Shown piece by piece: positions 48,181 through 61,076 of a stretch of 64,000 nt of DNA; the stretch's first letter is position 1, and every line of letters starts with the position of its first letter. The stretch is taken from the NCBI GenBank assembly GCA_036362985.1, contig JAYGXS010000001.1, positions 77,452,215 to 77,516,214 of the forward strand, in the 5' to 3' direction. Below the pieces are notes generated by a model. The model was not told the origin of the DNA. It was given only the letters and a program-made list of their open reading frames with translations, and did not search any database. This DNA comes from Ligula intestinalis (Eukaryota > Platyhelminthes > Cestoda > Diphyllobothriidea > Diphyllobothriidae). Made by a program: the position numbers and the translations under genes.

Positions 48181-48275
48181 AGGTTGCCTAGTTATAAAAT
48201 ATATATTGTATAACTAGGCAACCTATATAAAAATACGTTTTAATTAAATGACATGTCTTTTAATCAAACGTATTT
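48181..48275. repeat. Two adjacent palindromes (hairpin-forming)
   Basis: Palindrome 1: AGGTTGCCTAGTTAT (48181-48195) and its perfect inverse (48210-48224) around a 14-base AT loop. Palindrome 2: 48231-48248 (AAATACGTTTTAATTAAA) against 48258-48275, with about two mismatches over 18 and a 9-base spacer. A weaker third inverted pair (ATCTC/CGAGAT) follows near 48284-48304. There is no coding content. Confidence 0.85.
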
Positions 48276-48304
48276 TTAAATTAAATCTCATTGCTTAAAC
48301 GAGA

Positions 48305-49554
48305 TGAAGCCAGCTGCTACTCAAGTGGCAAAAGTATCTATTAGATAGCCATTAATCTAGACCTGCGTATATGGCAGACGTCAATTTTTGCACAAAATAA
48401 ATGGCTATTAGGGATCCAATGATGGTACAATGACCCTTGTAGCTAGACCCTATAACTCTGGAATCCAAACCCTACAGGGTACGATTCCATGATGGAATCT
48501 GGTTTGATTTGCTACTAGGGCATGCGCACTGTAGGGTTGGTAGGGAAAATCTGGCCTCCAAGGGAGAGGGCATTGTGGCTGGCTGTGATACAGCATGTCC
48601 TAGTCCAACAAGAAGCTACAGCATCAGTCCCACTCCCCAGATGATTTCTGCAATTCGTAAGTCCAGACACGTCCTACCTTCATCTGAACCTTTGTCCTTC
48701 TTTCTACCCATAAAACAGCTGAACCGCGCTGCCAAATCCGGCACAAAGGGTTGATAATCCTCAGGCGTCCCGAGCGCAGCCTTTGTCGTGGATTTTGGAC
48801 GCTGTCTTATCTATATGTCTGCTAACTCGGTAGTCTGCGTACCCGGGCGTCCAGTACTCCAACAAAGACCCCAAATGAAGTGTTGGGGGAGGATGAAGTT
48901 CGAAAAACGGCACCTTTGCCATGAGCGTGTGGTCTTACTTAATCGATATGCTTGTCAGCGGCAAGGGTATCCTGCCAACGCAACTGATCCCCTTTTGCCA
49001 ATTGCATTTCTCTGCGTACTGTGACCATTGTTTTTTAGAGAATGCTACTATCAGGGAATACTGGACGATCGGTAAAAATAGCGCCTTGCGCCCTGCACTC
49101 AATTCCTTTCATTAATGAACGACCCATTTACTATGTTTTGTTCTGTGAAGCTTAAGGTTTATATCAGTTAAGGTATTTTCAAGTTTTTTGTGCATAGAGG
49201 TGCTATTTTTTATTATTTTAGATAAAGCCTCTTATAAAACCTGGATTTCAAGATTGTTAAACTAAATTAACCAATATTTACGGTAGCTGGTAGCAGAGTA
49301 AGAAACATCATGTGACAAAACTTCTTCGAACGAAATAGGTGGGCAACTTATTAATAAGTGTACTAAAACAGACCTACTTAGAACTGCGCCATACGGTTGA
49401 TTGTACAGAAGGACGGCTCAGACTAGGCGTCGAAATTTTTACTTGGAACACATACAACGTAAAACTTGTTCTGGGCGGTACCTACCTTTTATCTGCGACT
49501 GACTCTTTTCAGTAGCCCCTACAGCCATAATCTGTCCGACAGTTACTTGGCGCG
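48305..49554. other. Intergenic, nothing recognised
   Basis: Short frames only, up to the left target-site duplication of the RTE-type element. Confidence 0.4.
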
Positions 49555-49567
49555 ATTGGCATAGACT

Positions 49568-52500
49568 TACTTACTTGTACTTGTACTTGTAACGGCATTC
49601 ACCTCGGGCGGGTTGAGCCGGCATCAGTTTTTACGTTGACTGCATCATGAATCACAGCTGTCCAGGCGCGTCGATCTTGCGCCTGTTCACACGAGAGCAC
49701 CATCCATTCACGGTTCCACTGGCGTAGGCCGTAGACGCATGGGCCGGAAACTGACGACAGATCCTGCTTGACCGTTGCTGTCCAAGTTTTCAACTGCCCG
49801 CCGCGACGTTTGCGCCAGGTGGGGGGAGGCGTCGCCACAAGCAGGTCACGAATCAGCTCACCATCATCACGCCGGGACGCATGCCCGAACCACCGAAGTC
49901 GTCTCTGAAGCAGGAGTGGAGGGAGAGCGTCCAGGTGACAGCGTCGGCGGAGATCGGAGCAGCGAATTCGGTCTACGCGTCGGTGACGAAGGATGCGGCG
50001 TAGGCAGTCATTGTCAAACACCTCAAGGCGCCTCATGTCCTCAACACGCATAGGCCATGTCTCTCCGCCATAGAGCAGGATAGATCGAACCACTGCTTGG
50101 TAAACACGGGACTTTGTGCGTAGTGATATTTCCCTTCTATTCCATAGAGGAGCGCACAGTCGGTAGAAGGCAGATCGGGCACGGTTGACGCGTGATACAA
50201 CCTCGTCGACACCTTGACCCGTTTCCGTGACCAAAGAGCCTAAGTATCTAAACGAGTCGACCTTTTCGAGAGGAGCGCCGTCGAGAACAATAGGAGTGAC
50301 AGATGTAGTGGGCACACAGGAGAGCATGACTTGGGTCTTAGTCGCGTTTAGGCGTAATCCGATGGATCGGGCACACTCATTAATCTTGTCCAACGCCTGC
50401 TGAACTGCATTACAGTTGTCGCCAAAGAGGACGACGTCATCAGCATACGCCAAGTCAGTCACCCATTTCGAGCGATCAAACTGCACTCCCGGGAAGTCTT
50501 CCAGTGCTTTGGTCATGATCCAGTCCACCGCATAGTTGAACAGGGTTGGTGAAAGGGCACAACCTTGGCGGACGCCCGTCCTGACGCTAAAGGCTTCCGT
50601 GTCACCGTGCTGCGTCCTCACCCGTGTGGAAGTGCCACGATAGTATGCCTGCATGAGATTGAGAAGCTTAGGTGGTAGGCCGTCCGTCCTCATTATGTTC
50701 CACAGCGAACTGCGATCAACAGAGTCAAATGCGGCAGCAAAGTCGATGAAGCATAGAACAGTGGGTTGTTGGTGACCCCATCTCAGTTCCAGTACACGGC
50801 GGAGATTGAAGATCTGGTCGGTGCAGCCACGACCTGGTCGAAATCCACTCTGGTTTGGGCGGGTGCGCTGGTCTCTCGCAGTTTGGAAACGTTTGAGAAG
50901 AAGAGACGTGAATGTTTTCGCCGCTACATCGATAAGGCTAATGCCTCTGTAATTTCTGCACGCTCATCTGTCGCCTTTTTTAAACAAGGGGAGGATCACT
51001 GCTTTTCTCCAGTCAGAGGGCACAACTTCGCTGTCCCATATCTTGGCAAATATTTGTTGTAGCCAGGGCCCAATAACCTCGGGTGCACATTTAAAGAGCT
51101 CCGGCGGGAGGTCATCCTCACCAGGTGCCTTGTTGTTGCGTAGCCTCAAGAGAATGGAGACAACTTCCTCTACAGTGGGTGGCTCTGTGTTGCACTCATA
51201 CAGATGGTGGGGATCGTCCGCATTGGGCGACAGGTCAGACATCACAGGGGGATCATGGTTAAGGTGGTCACAGAAATGCTCGCGCCATCTCTCTAACCGG
51301 TCATCGATCTTAGTGATTACAGCACCGTTGCGATCCAGTAAAGTCTCGGTGGTGTTCCTCGAACCTCTGCTGACCTGCTTTAAGAGTCGGTAGAGCTTGT
51401 GGGTGTCACCTCTGGTAGCTGCTCGCTCCGTTTCCGTGGCAAAGTCGCTCCAGTAGGCGTTCCTATCGGCTCGGATGGCCCTTGTCGTTTGGCGCCGCAG
51501 CTCTCTGTAAGTGGGGGAGCAAGTGATTCTGGCTCGGCCGGCCTCCTCAGCTAACTCAAGCGTGGGTCTAGTGATCCAGTCGCGATGTCGCCGTCGGGTT
51601 TTGCCCAGATGGGTGTATGCCAGCTCTGACATCGCGGCCTTCAGGGACTGCCACGCGGGCTCTGGGTCCGCTCGGGCGTCAGGGTACAGGCCGTCGAAAC
51701 GGTTCTGGAGTGCTAAGTGGAAGGCGTCGCCAGCAGAGGACTTCAGCTTTGCAACATCGATCCGCTGTGGTCGGGAGGGTCTGTGAATAGCTCTCAAACG
51801 CAAGCGAAGGGTTGCCCGCTGTAGGACATGGTCCGATGCATGAGCGTTTCCTGTATCAGCACCGCGGTAGGCTCGACAATCCAAGACCGAGCTGGCCCAG
51901 CGTGCTCGGACAAGGATGTGATCTATTTGGGCCTGGGTATGCCCGTCATTTGAGTACCAAGTGACAAGGTGGTGGCGCGGATGATCAAAACGGGTGCTTG
52001 ACATAACGAGGCGGTTAGACGATGCGAAGTTGACAAGGCGCTCACCGTTGGCACACTGCGCTCCGACAGCAAATTTGCCTACCACATGACGGGTTCCAGC
52101 GTCACACACACCTGGTCGGGCGTTCCAGTCACCGGCAATGACGAGTAGATCGCTTCTTGCGATGCGGTCAACTGTTCGCTGGAGGTCACCGTAGAAGTCA
52201 TCTTTTATGCTGTCATCAGCAGCCAGAGTAGGCACATATACCGAGATGATGGAAACGTTGACTGGGGCACTTTTCAAACGGACCCAAGCGATCCGCGGTG
52301 AGACAGCCTCCCACTCTAGCAGACTCGAGTGAAATTCATCGGCCAAAGCTATAGCGACACCATACAGTCCAGAGTTGTCGGACACACCACTGTGGTAGAG
52401 ATGGTACGCAGAGTCAGTTCTTGGTACTTGCAGCAGTTTGTGGCCAGTGCCAGGTAGGCGGACCTCAGAGAGACACGCCACACCAACACGGTATTCAGAA

Positions 52501-52847
52501 AGGGATTTGGCTGTTAACAGTTGGGCGCCGTCATCCCTCAAAGTTTGAACATTCCAGCCTGCAATTCGCAATCCGGCATCAGCTCGCAGATTTAACACCC
52601 GTCCCGCGATGCCAAGAGGATGGGGCGCGTCGGTTCCCGCGGACGCCGTAGCAGAGATCGTATGTTGCGTATAGTTGTGATTCATGAAAGTGTAGAAAGT
52701 CAAGAAAGTCAATTCCGTGTTTCGTGGAGAAAAGGGGATTGGCGCTAGGTCCCCGGTCTTGCTCCCCTACCAGAGCCCCGTTAGCCAAGCAAAAGCAAGT
52801 TTCCGGCGCGCACCAGCTTGGAGGTGGGGTTGGATTTTTACGCACCA
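49568..52847 (-). mobile_element. Full-length RTE-type LINE with 13-bp target-site duplication
   Basis: ATTGGCATAGACT occurs immediately left (49555-49567) and right (52848-52860) of the element, a clean target-site duplication. On the - strand the 3' end, just inside the left copy, is a short tandem (CAAGTA)n/(AGTA)n tail, as expected of RTE-like LINEs. The 5' leader is about 135 bases before the coding frame. The intact ends, single coding defect and clear duplication point to a young insertion. Confidence 0.92.
49599..52712 (-). CDS. RTE-type LINE endonuclease/reverse transcriptase with one in-frame TGA
   Basis: One frame of 1038 codons, including the final stop, interrupted only by TGA at 50964-50966. 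Endonuclease (EEP fold): LRIAGWNVQTL, ACLSEVRLPG (catalytic Glu), VIAGDWNARPG (Asp/Asn), NAHASDHVLQ (Asp-His). RT: PLFKKGDR just before the stop, CRNYRGISLIDVAAKTF, PNQSGFRPGRGCTDQI, FIDFAAAFDSV (motif A), GVRQGCALSPTLFN (motif B), DLAYADDVVLFG (motif C). The C-terminus has RLRWFGHASRRDDG, GGQLKTWTATVKQDL and AWTAVIHDAVN. Its role is target-primed reverse transcription of its own RNA. The TGA interrupts the RT just before NYRG, a position where an Arg or Lys codon is usual, so a single C-to-T change of CGA would explain it. Downstream the frame is open to the end. GC content is higher than in the flanks. Confidence 0.92.
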
Positions 52848-52860
52848 ATTGGCATAGACT

Positions 52861-54895
52861 GTCTCTAGTCGACCAAAGAGACTCCTAAACGCATACCGCC
52901 CCGCTAATCTTTGTTGTCACTGCAGGGCTAGACAGAATCTAGTAGTGATAGCAGGTTAAACAGCGATGAATGACAGGAGCCTGAAGGCCGAGTCAAAGAG
53001 CCCAAGTTAATCTTGCGGCTTATTCTCGACCTTTGTTTTGCAGCTTTGTTAGTGGATAGATCAGCATCACTGTTATAATTCGTTCGAAAGATTGGAAAGA
53101 AAATCTTTACCCTGGTGCCATTATGTTAATTATTTGTGTGCTATATTAAAGTAATGTCAGTCGTGTCATACCATAAATAGCGTCAACAATCTCGCTTTCA
53201 ACAAGGCTTCCTCGAGGAAAGTCTGTTGTCTCACCCAGTCGGCTCATCATTGCATGGACAACCGATTTACAGGAGCATAGTACCACAACGCAATGTATAC
53301 GATATTAACTATCCAAGCAAACTTCACATCAGATGATTATTTTTCAGCAGTAGCGTCAATTAAGTTACTGGATAAAATCTTAATCCTTAAATTTTTCCTA
53401 ACATCTGCAAGAACACCCTTTAACGTGAATAAAAGCAACTTTAGTTTCGATCTTGGTTCGTCACACACCCTATGAAAAGGATGAAGGATTGGAGATCCCC
53501 ATGTATCTAGGGGCGCGCAGGTAGCAGTTCATTAAAAGTGAGTCGCATGAACACAGTCGGAATTACGGCGTGTGGGGCTGCGTTATACCGGATGGACTCT
53601 GCGACAAAAATATTCTTTAGTATGTTGGAAGAGGGAATTTTAGAGCGCAGTCCGGTCCTGCTTGTCTTATCTCAAACTAGCTCCCAGACCTATCGGTTTG
53701 AGCCGACTCATGCAGATTTTCTCAGCGAGCTGGGAAGCGTTGGTCAAATTGCATTTTATATTGCTACATGTTAGGTGACTTTCATTATCGTGGACTTCTT
53801 CGTCACCGTTACTAAGGTAGTGTCACTACTGTCATACGTTTCTGTCAGTACAGTAAATTTATCTGAATTCAGCAGTCTGATTCGTCATTTAGGTTTACCT
53901 GACTAACTGTGTGATGATCCAGAGTCATCGTTTAAGAATTTTTTCCTGAATGCTATGTAGTATATAGAAATGCGCACAACAGTCTATCGACTGCAGGACA
54001 GTGGACGGGTAAAACTAACGGGTCGAACATTAATAAATCCATATAGATGGAAACATCACAACCCAAGAGCGAAGCCCTTCCAGTCAGCTTGTTCATTTAC
54101 TAATTCACAGAAAATTTTGTAGCAATTGTACTTTTTTCGTACCGGATACTCGAGTGATGCAACGTTCTGGGTGTATCCAGCTAACACCAACTCTTCAACA
54201 AGCAAAGGTTGACGTGTATTTACAAAAAAAGAAAAGTCTTTACGTGTAAGCCCGTGTACCTTTGCAATGATAAGCATTTTAATGTAGACCCACACACGGG
54301 TGCCCGTGCAGTGCTGGAGACGTTGGTTGGATGCGAAAGGTTGCGGCACCCGAAGTTGAATCTGGATATACTTAACCCGTATGTCGTAAAGACAACTTAC
54401 CTATCTGTAACCATGATAGACTATTCTCGGCCAGGCTTGCGGTTCTCGTTTATCGCTTCAGCCCATCTCTTGTGACTGATGAACGTTCCAGACCACAAGC
54501 AGGTACTTTTATGACTGCTTATAGATTACTTCCAATAAAGCTGACTACTGCATAACATAGAGAACTCACATAAGGATCGTGGACCGTGACAAATACGCTT
54601 CGAAGATACCAGATAACGATCCAACACTGGTTTCAGGCAATCGCGATAATGGTAGTAAAAAGGTCATATTTACCAAAACAGACATTGAAATCTAATCTGT
54701 CATAGGAAAACCAGGATAATATGAGGTAAAGTGCAGAATCTGTCTATGAAGTACCAGATGGGTGTCATGAATAAGCAACAAGCACAGGAAGTCCTAAGAA
54801 CCAGGTGGAGGGCACCCACGTTGTCAATTGAGTTCTCAGTAATACCTGGTGTCTAGTTGTCTCACCATTTCAATCGAAAAAATCGGTCAATGAAC
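52861..54895. other. Intergenic, no supported gene
   Basis: Only unrecognised short frames, the longest on the + strand being 78-97 codons. No element was recognised. Confidence 0.35.
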
Positions 54896-55130
54896 ATTGG
54901 TGAACAAGACAAGGGAGACTTAAATGGCCTTGTCTAGCTATCTAGCCGTCATCAGCCAGCCCTACCCAATTCCAGGTAGTGCACGACCCAAGGTTCGACC
55001 AAGGCTGTAACGATTGAGCCGTGGAATCACCGATTTTTGCAGTGGTCGAGAGTGAGCCCCAAGAGAGAACTGGACGAGTGAGTCTTCCAACTGATCGGTA
55101 GGTGTTGATCGGTTAACGCTTATTAAGTCA
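54896..55130 (-). mobile_element. tRNA-derived SINE copy (family B)
   Basis: The + strand shows ACAAGGGAGACTTAAATGGC, CCGTCATCAGCCAGCCC, CCCAATTCCAGGTAGTGCAC and AAGGTTCGACCAAGGC, then GTCGAGAGTGAGCCCCAAG. It matches 4755-5030 over its whole length by eye. The tRNA-like part is on the - strand and has lost part of its middle. Confidence 0.6.
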
Positions 55131-56739
55131 ATAGAGAGTTCCTACAACATTGTAGAACTGTTGATACTCAACTTTGTCAGTAGCGGACGCCATTCTACCG
55201 ATGTAAATAATTCCTTTCTGCTTACCCCTTTTCGCACCGGCCTACTTGGCATCTGTCTCCAACGTAAGCGGGTAAGCTCTATAGTTGGGTGCACAATAAA
55301 TGCGTTGAATCAAAACAGGCATTCACGATGTATCATGTAAATTCTTAATTAACCTATGCATTAGCTTTCGTCTCTAATCGCTTTCATGCCGTCAATTGAA
55401 AGACTGTTTTACGTACGACAACACAACTTAGCTAAGAATGAGCACAATCATGTTATCTTGTTCACGAAATCGGATGGAAGTAGACGGTCGTTGCAAAAAG
55501 TAACTGCAGTCCTAATTCCTACGGAAAGCTAAAAAGATTTGCTAGTCTATGTAGCGATTCCGAAATAACTTGTTTGCCCTCGCAATTTGAGCGACATTCC
55601 TTAACAGTTATTCCTCCAGTGAGCTTCAAACATGATAGCAAAAATGACCCGAGATAACCACCAGAACTATTCGGTTGAATTGCAGTTTATGCTGGGTAAG
55701 CCTCAAACCTTGATTGCGCTCAAAAATCTGTCGTGATAGTAATTGCTGACGTATTGCTATCAACTCAACCATAGTAGAACGCTCGATTGAAAGCTTAGAT
55801 TATCCCGACTTTGTTGTACACTCCCTCCTTCTTTTCTTTTATCGTTCGAACCATCTTGCGAACCTCACAGCATGGAGACTGTGCATAGACGTGGCACCTT
55901 AAGCAGACGTCATCCCGATTTAAGTCTTTTCACCTCTCTTCAAAATGGGAAGATACAATCAATGGTCCTTTAAATTATTGGCATCGTTGGTGTCTTCAAC
56001 TTTTTTCTTTGTTCGTTGTCGACAATTAAAGTTTTTGCCAGTTCATATTATTGTTCCCCCATCCCTCGGATTCTCGTCCATGCTCGTCTTTTGCAAGAGT
56101 CCGACACTTGCCATTGTTTGCGCCAAAGTTCCGTTCTTGTTACCTACACCAGAATGAATTCTCGAAGCGCGCGTCGAATTCGCACCTGGACACTACTTGG
56201 CTAAACTGCTCCACGCTGGTGGTATTGCCCTGTCAGCGGTGAAGTTTTTTTACCTAAAGCCTGAGCTGTCGCGAGCGAGTGAAATTGTTCATGGCGTCAG
56301 CTTACCCATAAACGCTAGGACCGACCAAAGTGCTCTCAGGTCGCATTTCTGGCCGCAAAAAGACATCCCTCGGGAGTACTGGCAATCAGTTGAAAGACAT
56401 AGACTGTTTAAAATGCCTCGAGGCGAAGTCTCGGTCAAATGGATGAGTTAGGATTATACTGTCTCTTGTGTTCATGTTACCTGCCGTTTCACAAGTCTGT
56501 AGATCTGACATGATACCCCTACCATATTAATGTGGTGCCTGTTCTTGGCACCCTTCGGACTAGTCCACTTATGCAGTTCACTATTTCTAGCTGTACACTT
56601 GAAGAGTTTTGATCGCTGTTACTTGTGCGCCGTCCTTCGGATAAAGTACACCGACCTTCCCTCGAATAAAAAAATCCAAAATCGCTTTATCAGTACCGCA
56701 AAGGTATCTCAAGCCTTCTAATAAAGACTACTAAGATAG
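55131..56739. other. Intergenic, no supported gene
   Basis: A 84-codon + frame at 56197-56451 (contains AKLLHAGGIALSAVKFF) is open but matches nothing I recognise. It is not annotated as a gene. Confidence 0.35.
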
Positions 56740-57850
56740 GTTGGACACATTACTAGTCGTCTGTTCCATGAATGTAGTAATTCTGCGCTTCATCCAGCAC
56801 AGTTGTCTACCTGGGGACAGCGAAGAGGAAGTCAATCCATAACCTGGCTTGGCACAGTTTGCCACAACCTGAAAGTGTTTTTGAATCTCCGTCTTATGTC
56901 GCTGATGAGGATAGTGGATCGAGTTTTTTAGATCCGTCATTGCAGATCGTTTGGCATCCAGGGGGTATGATTGGAGCCATCATACCTTACATATTCAGGC
57001 TTGATCACAAACGTGTCAAGTACGCTTAAATGGCCTGTCGGCCGACCGGATATGGTGGCTGACGTGGTGGAAGGTCTTTGCTTAAGGAATGTCGCCAGTA
57101 GCCGCAGCAGAGGTATGAGGTTTCAGATCAGGGGGTTATAACCCACACTCTTATTAGGGACAGTACGCTGCAGTTGATTAAAAGTGCTTATTCCTCTCAG
57201 TTGTGGAGTCGGAAATGTCGTATTAAAGGCCAAGGCTTTCGGTTGCCAATCTTTCTACAGTTCCTTTAGAGTAGAGTGAACCACAAGGGAAACTGCATCC
57301 AAGGTACGACGCCTGTATGCAAATTGTAAGGGCTTGACGAAAATAGACGGGGAGAGCATTATGCCGTCTAAGGCAACGTTTTCAGTGAGCCTCAGAGGTG
57401 CAGCGGAGCATAAAAATTGATGGAAAGCCTTGATGGGGAAGGAAGAGACTCTTAATCTAGGTCGGGCATCTCTATCTCTATAAAGTACATGCTGATAAGG
57501 TGTGCTAAAACAGGTTTTGTCTTAGAAGAACAGCATTTACAGAGGAGTTGCGCGACACCATTCGGCCCGGTAGCTGTCGATCCACGGATCTTTTTAAAAT
57601 GCTTTTCCACTGTAGTCAGGGACACAGGACAGAAGATATTCGGTGATAGCAGAATGTCATTTGAGGGACCATTGGACCGACAGGGACTTGAGATACAATT
57701 TTCATTGCATGAGCCTATATCGGCGTCAACATGTGCCAATATGCTTCATTGGCCAGTGAGACGCTTATTATTCCTCCAGCAGAGGAAAAATAAAAAGAGG
57801 GGTTGGAAGAATAGGAAACGGTTGACTAACAACGAGGTCATTTAGTCTGC
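56740..57850 (-). pseudogene. Jockey/Rex1-like LINE reverse transcriptase remnant
   Basis: On the - strand: NIFCPVSLTTVEKHFKKIRG and STATGPNGVAQLL (the GPDGVPxxLL lead-in of LINE RTs, frame 57739-57452). Downstream, in a shifted frame, comes LQFAYRRRTLDAV, the PLQFAYRxxRxxxDA block. It is then too decayed to follow down to about 56740. Motif A and YxDD are not recognisable. It differs from the RTE and CR1 copies in this window. Confidence 0.6.
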
Positions 57851-58454
57851 CAATCTCCTTTAAGGATGTTAACTCTGTTTATATTGTCACGTAGGCCTAG
57901 TTTATAGCGAAGTTCTTTTTTTCCAATAGTAGTAAATCAGTAGCCTCTCCGACTAATCTTAAACTTTGCTTCCAATAACATATAACGTGATCGTACTGGA
58001 GTGTTTCCCAGACACCCTAGAGGCCTTTTTAGATTCTGCATTTAAAAAAGGTCATCGTTTTAGTACTTGGATATATTTTTGCACCGAAACATGACTAGGC
58101 CTAACTCACTTTGCAACTTGGTTTCTTACATACACTGTGCATTAAACTGCTTATGGGGAAAGGCGCTCTTGCAAGGCGCCGTTCATGCGTTCTTCGAAGG
58201 TAACCTGTCACGATCGTTTTACATTTCTAGGCGATGCCACAGTCCTCTTTAAAAAAATGTTTCAGTCAGTTGTAGCCTATACGTCGGATGATCTCTAGTA
58301 AAGAAGTGCTGACAGAGTTAGTGGTACCCTGTGTAGGATGTAAAATGAACAGCTAAGAAAGAATAAAGAAGCAACACTTTTCGTTGACATTTAATGTTGA
58401 TCCTACACTTGTAATCCTGCATTTAAATCGTAAGAATTCTTTTAATCTTTGCAG

Positions 58455-58462
58455 ACCTTCAA
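58455..58462 (+). promoter_or_regulatory. Splice acceptor 7 nt before the C1GALT1-like start codon
   Basis: TTTGCAG ends at 58454, then seven bases (ACCTTCA) and ATG at 58462. Same spacing as at the LANCL start; it may be a 5'-UTR intron end or a trans-splicing acceptor. Confidence 0.45.
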
Positions 58463-61036
58463 TGATTGCAAGTGTTCGAGTACGCCAACTGGTCGCCTTT
58501 TTGTCTGGATTTCTGCTTTTTCTAGCCATAAATCGGATTATTTTACATACGCATTCGTCAGCCTCTCAAGCTCGTTTTGATCAAATCACACCCAAGCTAA
58601 GCGAAAGTGTGTCTTTTCTACCTCTGATGCATGATGAAGAAAGTGGACATCATGGAGGTAAGTCAACCTAAACATGCTTTTGAAAACCGGAGGGGTCTCT
58701 CATAACCTTTCTGGAGAATTAAGACCACAATTTTTAGACATACTAGTTTACATGTTTATTTATATCAACTTTTTTCGGCCTATTTTTCCTTAGCACCCTA
58801 AAGGTCATACTCGTAACTCATCCTACAATGCCTTTATTGGTGTTTCCGTTAGATGGATTACTGTAAATGTGCTGTGGACCATGAAATTTGCGTTTTCAAG
58901 CAAACATCTGAGCGTTGTGTAAAGCTCGAAGCTATTAATTGAATCACGCATGGGTGTCATACAAAAGCTGCCATAAGAAAGGAAAGCAATGGGTTATGTA
59001 TTCAACTCTACAGCAGAAAACGGACATTCGGATTCCCTGCTGTTTCAGTTCTGTTCAATGCGGTTTCTTTCGAATATATCATAAAGTGTATTTTAAAACC
59101 ATTTGATCTGAAATGACGATTTGTTTGTAAAGAGACCTTCAACCAGCCGATCTGTGGATATGGGTGCACTGCCTCAATACAATATCTGCCAAACACTCTG
59201 TTCAATTCGTTTATAGCTCCCTTGACTAGAAAGTATTCGAGCTTTTATGTCAACAAGTCTACCATGTTTTGTCATGTGTCTCATCATGGTAGATCACACC
59301 AATTGTTCCTCATCCTCCCCCGTCATTCTCACTCATACGCTCTTGCACCTCGTATTCTTGTTCTATTTCTCCTCCTCAATCGCTTTTTTATATTCTGCCC
59401 CTCTTACTGACCATCTGCGTAAGCACCGAGTTTTACTCTATCAGTGGGACTTTTTCATGCTAATCACTTATTCCACTCATTTTTTAGTTTGCTCATAGTT
59501 TTCGCTTCTCTCTACAGGAGATGCGGTTGTTGCTGAAGAAACACGGAAGAAAATCCGACTATTCGCCTTCATTTTGACAAACTCTACGAACGCAGCTAAA
59601 AAAGCTCCCTATATCAAATCCACATGGACTCATCGCGTCGAACGCTTCCTCTTTCTGAGCAACGAGGATAATTCAAGCTTACCAGCCATCAGTTAGTCAC
59701 AGTTCAGTTTGTTTTTGAGTTTTTTTGACCAGAAATCCTTACTGAGATGGATAGTCTAAGCCTGGGGCGAGGTGCAAATATTCGCATTTCGTGACTGACC
59801 AGTCCAGCAGATGCACAATATGCATGGGTCTTGCTAACAGTATGTTTGCTTATTTACAGTCATGTCAGCGGGTTCAGACTTCGGCTTCCGGAAGTTAGAA
59901 TAAAGCATTGTTCGCAGTATTTCTCTGTAAGCAGTCAACACTTTAGAACGGTATTTGCTATTTGGACTTTCTGCCAGTGGCCCGTGATTACCTGTAATGC
60001 TCCTTATAGCTGAATAGAAAATCGGTAAAAATTTGTTACGCTGACTTTAGCTTACAAATGCAAACTGGATGAGTTAGCACATTTTCACCTCTTGCATTCT
60101 GCTGGTCTTTGTACTCGCGTTCTTTCTGTCTTATCATCTTTTAGTGGAACAAGTGACCTAGTTAAAGTTTTCTTATTGATGTGACTGAAGCTCACGTAGG
60201 TCATACTCAAGCGTAGCTGGAACTCGACCAATCCTTATTGCCATGAAGGCAGCAAAATCTCGTCATATTTCTTCCTCAGCACACCGTTTCTGCCAAAGTC
60301 ACACTAATCAAAACTTTCTACATTTTTTAGAAACCGTTGTCGAGGATAAAAAAGAGACGCACTTTCAAAAAGTTATCACCGGCCTGCTCTTTGTTTACCG
60401 GCAGAATATTGCCTACTTCGACTACTATATAAAGGCGGAGGATGATACCTACGTCGTTCCGGAAAATCTCCGGTTTCTACTGCGTGCTTTTGACCCTGAT
60501 GATCTGATCATGATGGGACATGTGTTTCAGGTACGCAGATGCTAGAAAGTGACCTCTTCGTGTGTTTTCTTTTGTAAAATTCTTAACATGCTAGTCTTAC
60601 TAAAATGCTTGATTCTTGTTTGCATATTTACAGCCCAATTATACCCAAACGGACAAGTCTGATCGTGCTGCTTATGTCCTTTCACGAGGCGCTCTGCTAG
60701 CCGTTGCCGCAGGAGCTAGTAAGAATTTATCAGACTGTCGGGGCTCCACACTTCCCGAACACGTAGCAATGGGCAAGTCCAAAAGGCTTCTTAATTTATT
60801 GCCTTCCTTTCAACTTCGATGGGTCCGGATTACTTTCGAGCGTTTTTAGGTTGACGTCTACAGTTCACAGCGAAGTGGATAGCTGCATATTTAGGCAGTC
60901 AGATCAACTATTAAAAATTGCCTACTAATCTTCGGAGACTTGGGTACCCACTGCTCAGTTCTCTGTATAGGGAGGACTTAATCCGCGCCCCAGTAGATTG
61001 CATGCTGACTGTACACCGCTAGGCGCTCCCTTGGTG

Positions 61037-61076
<40 letters not shown>

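Noticed and set aside
51043..51786. + strand frames across 49.8-52.7 kb
   Set aside because: Antisense shadows of the RTE-type coding sequence.
56197..56451. 84-codon + frame with AKLLHAGGIALSAVKFF
   Set aside because: Open and somewhat protein-like, but no family was recognised and there are no flanking splice or element signals.
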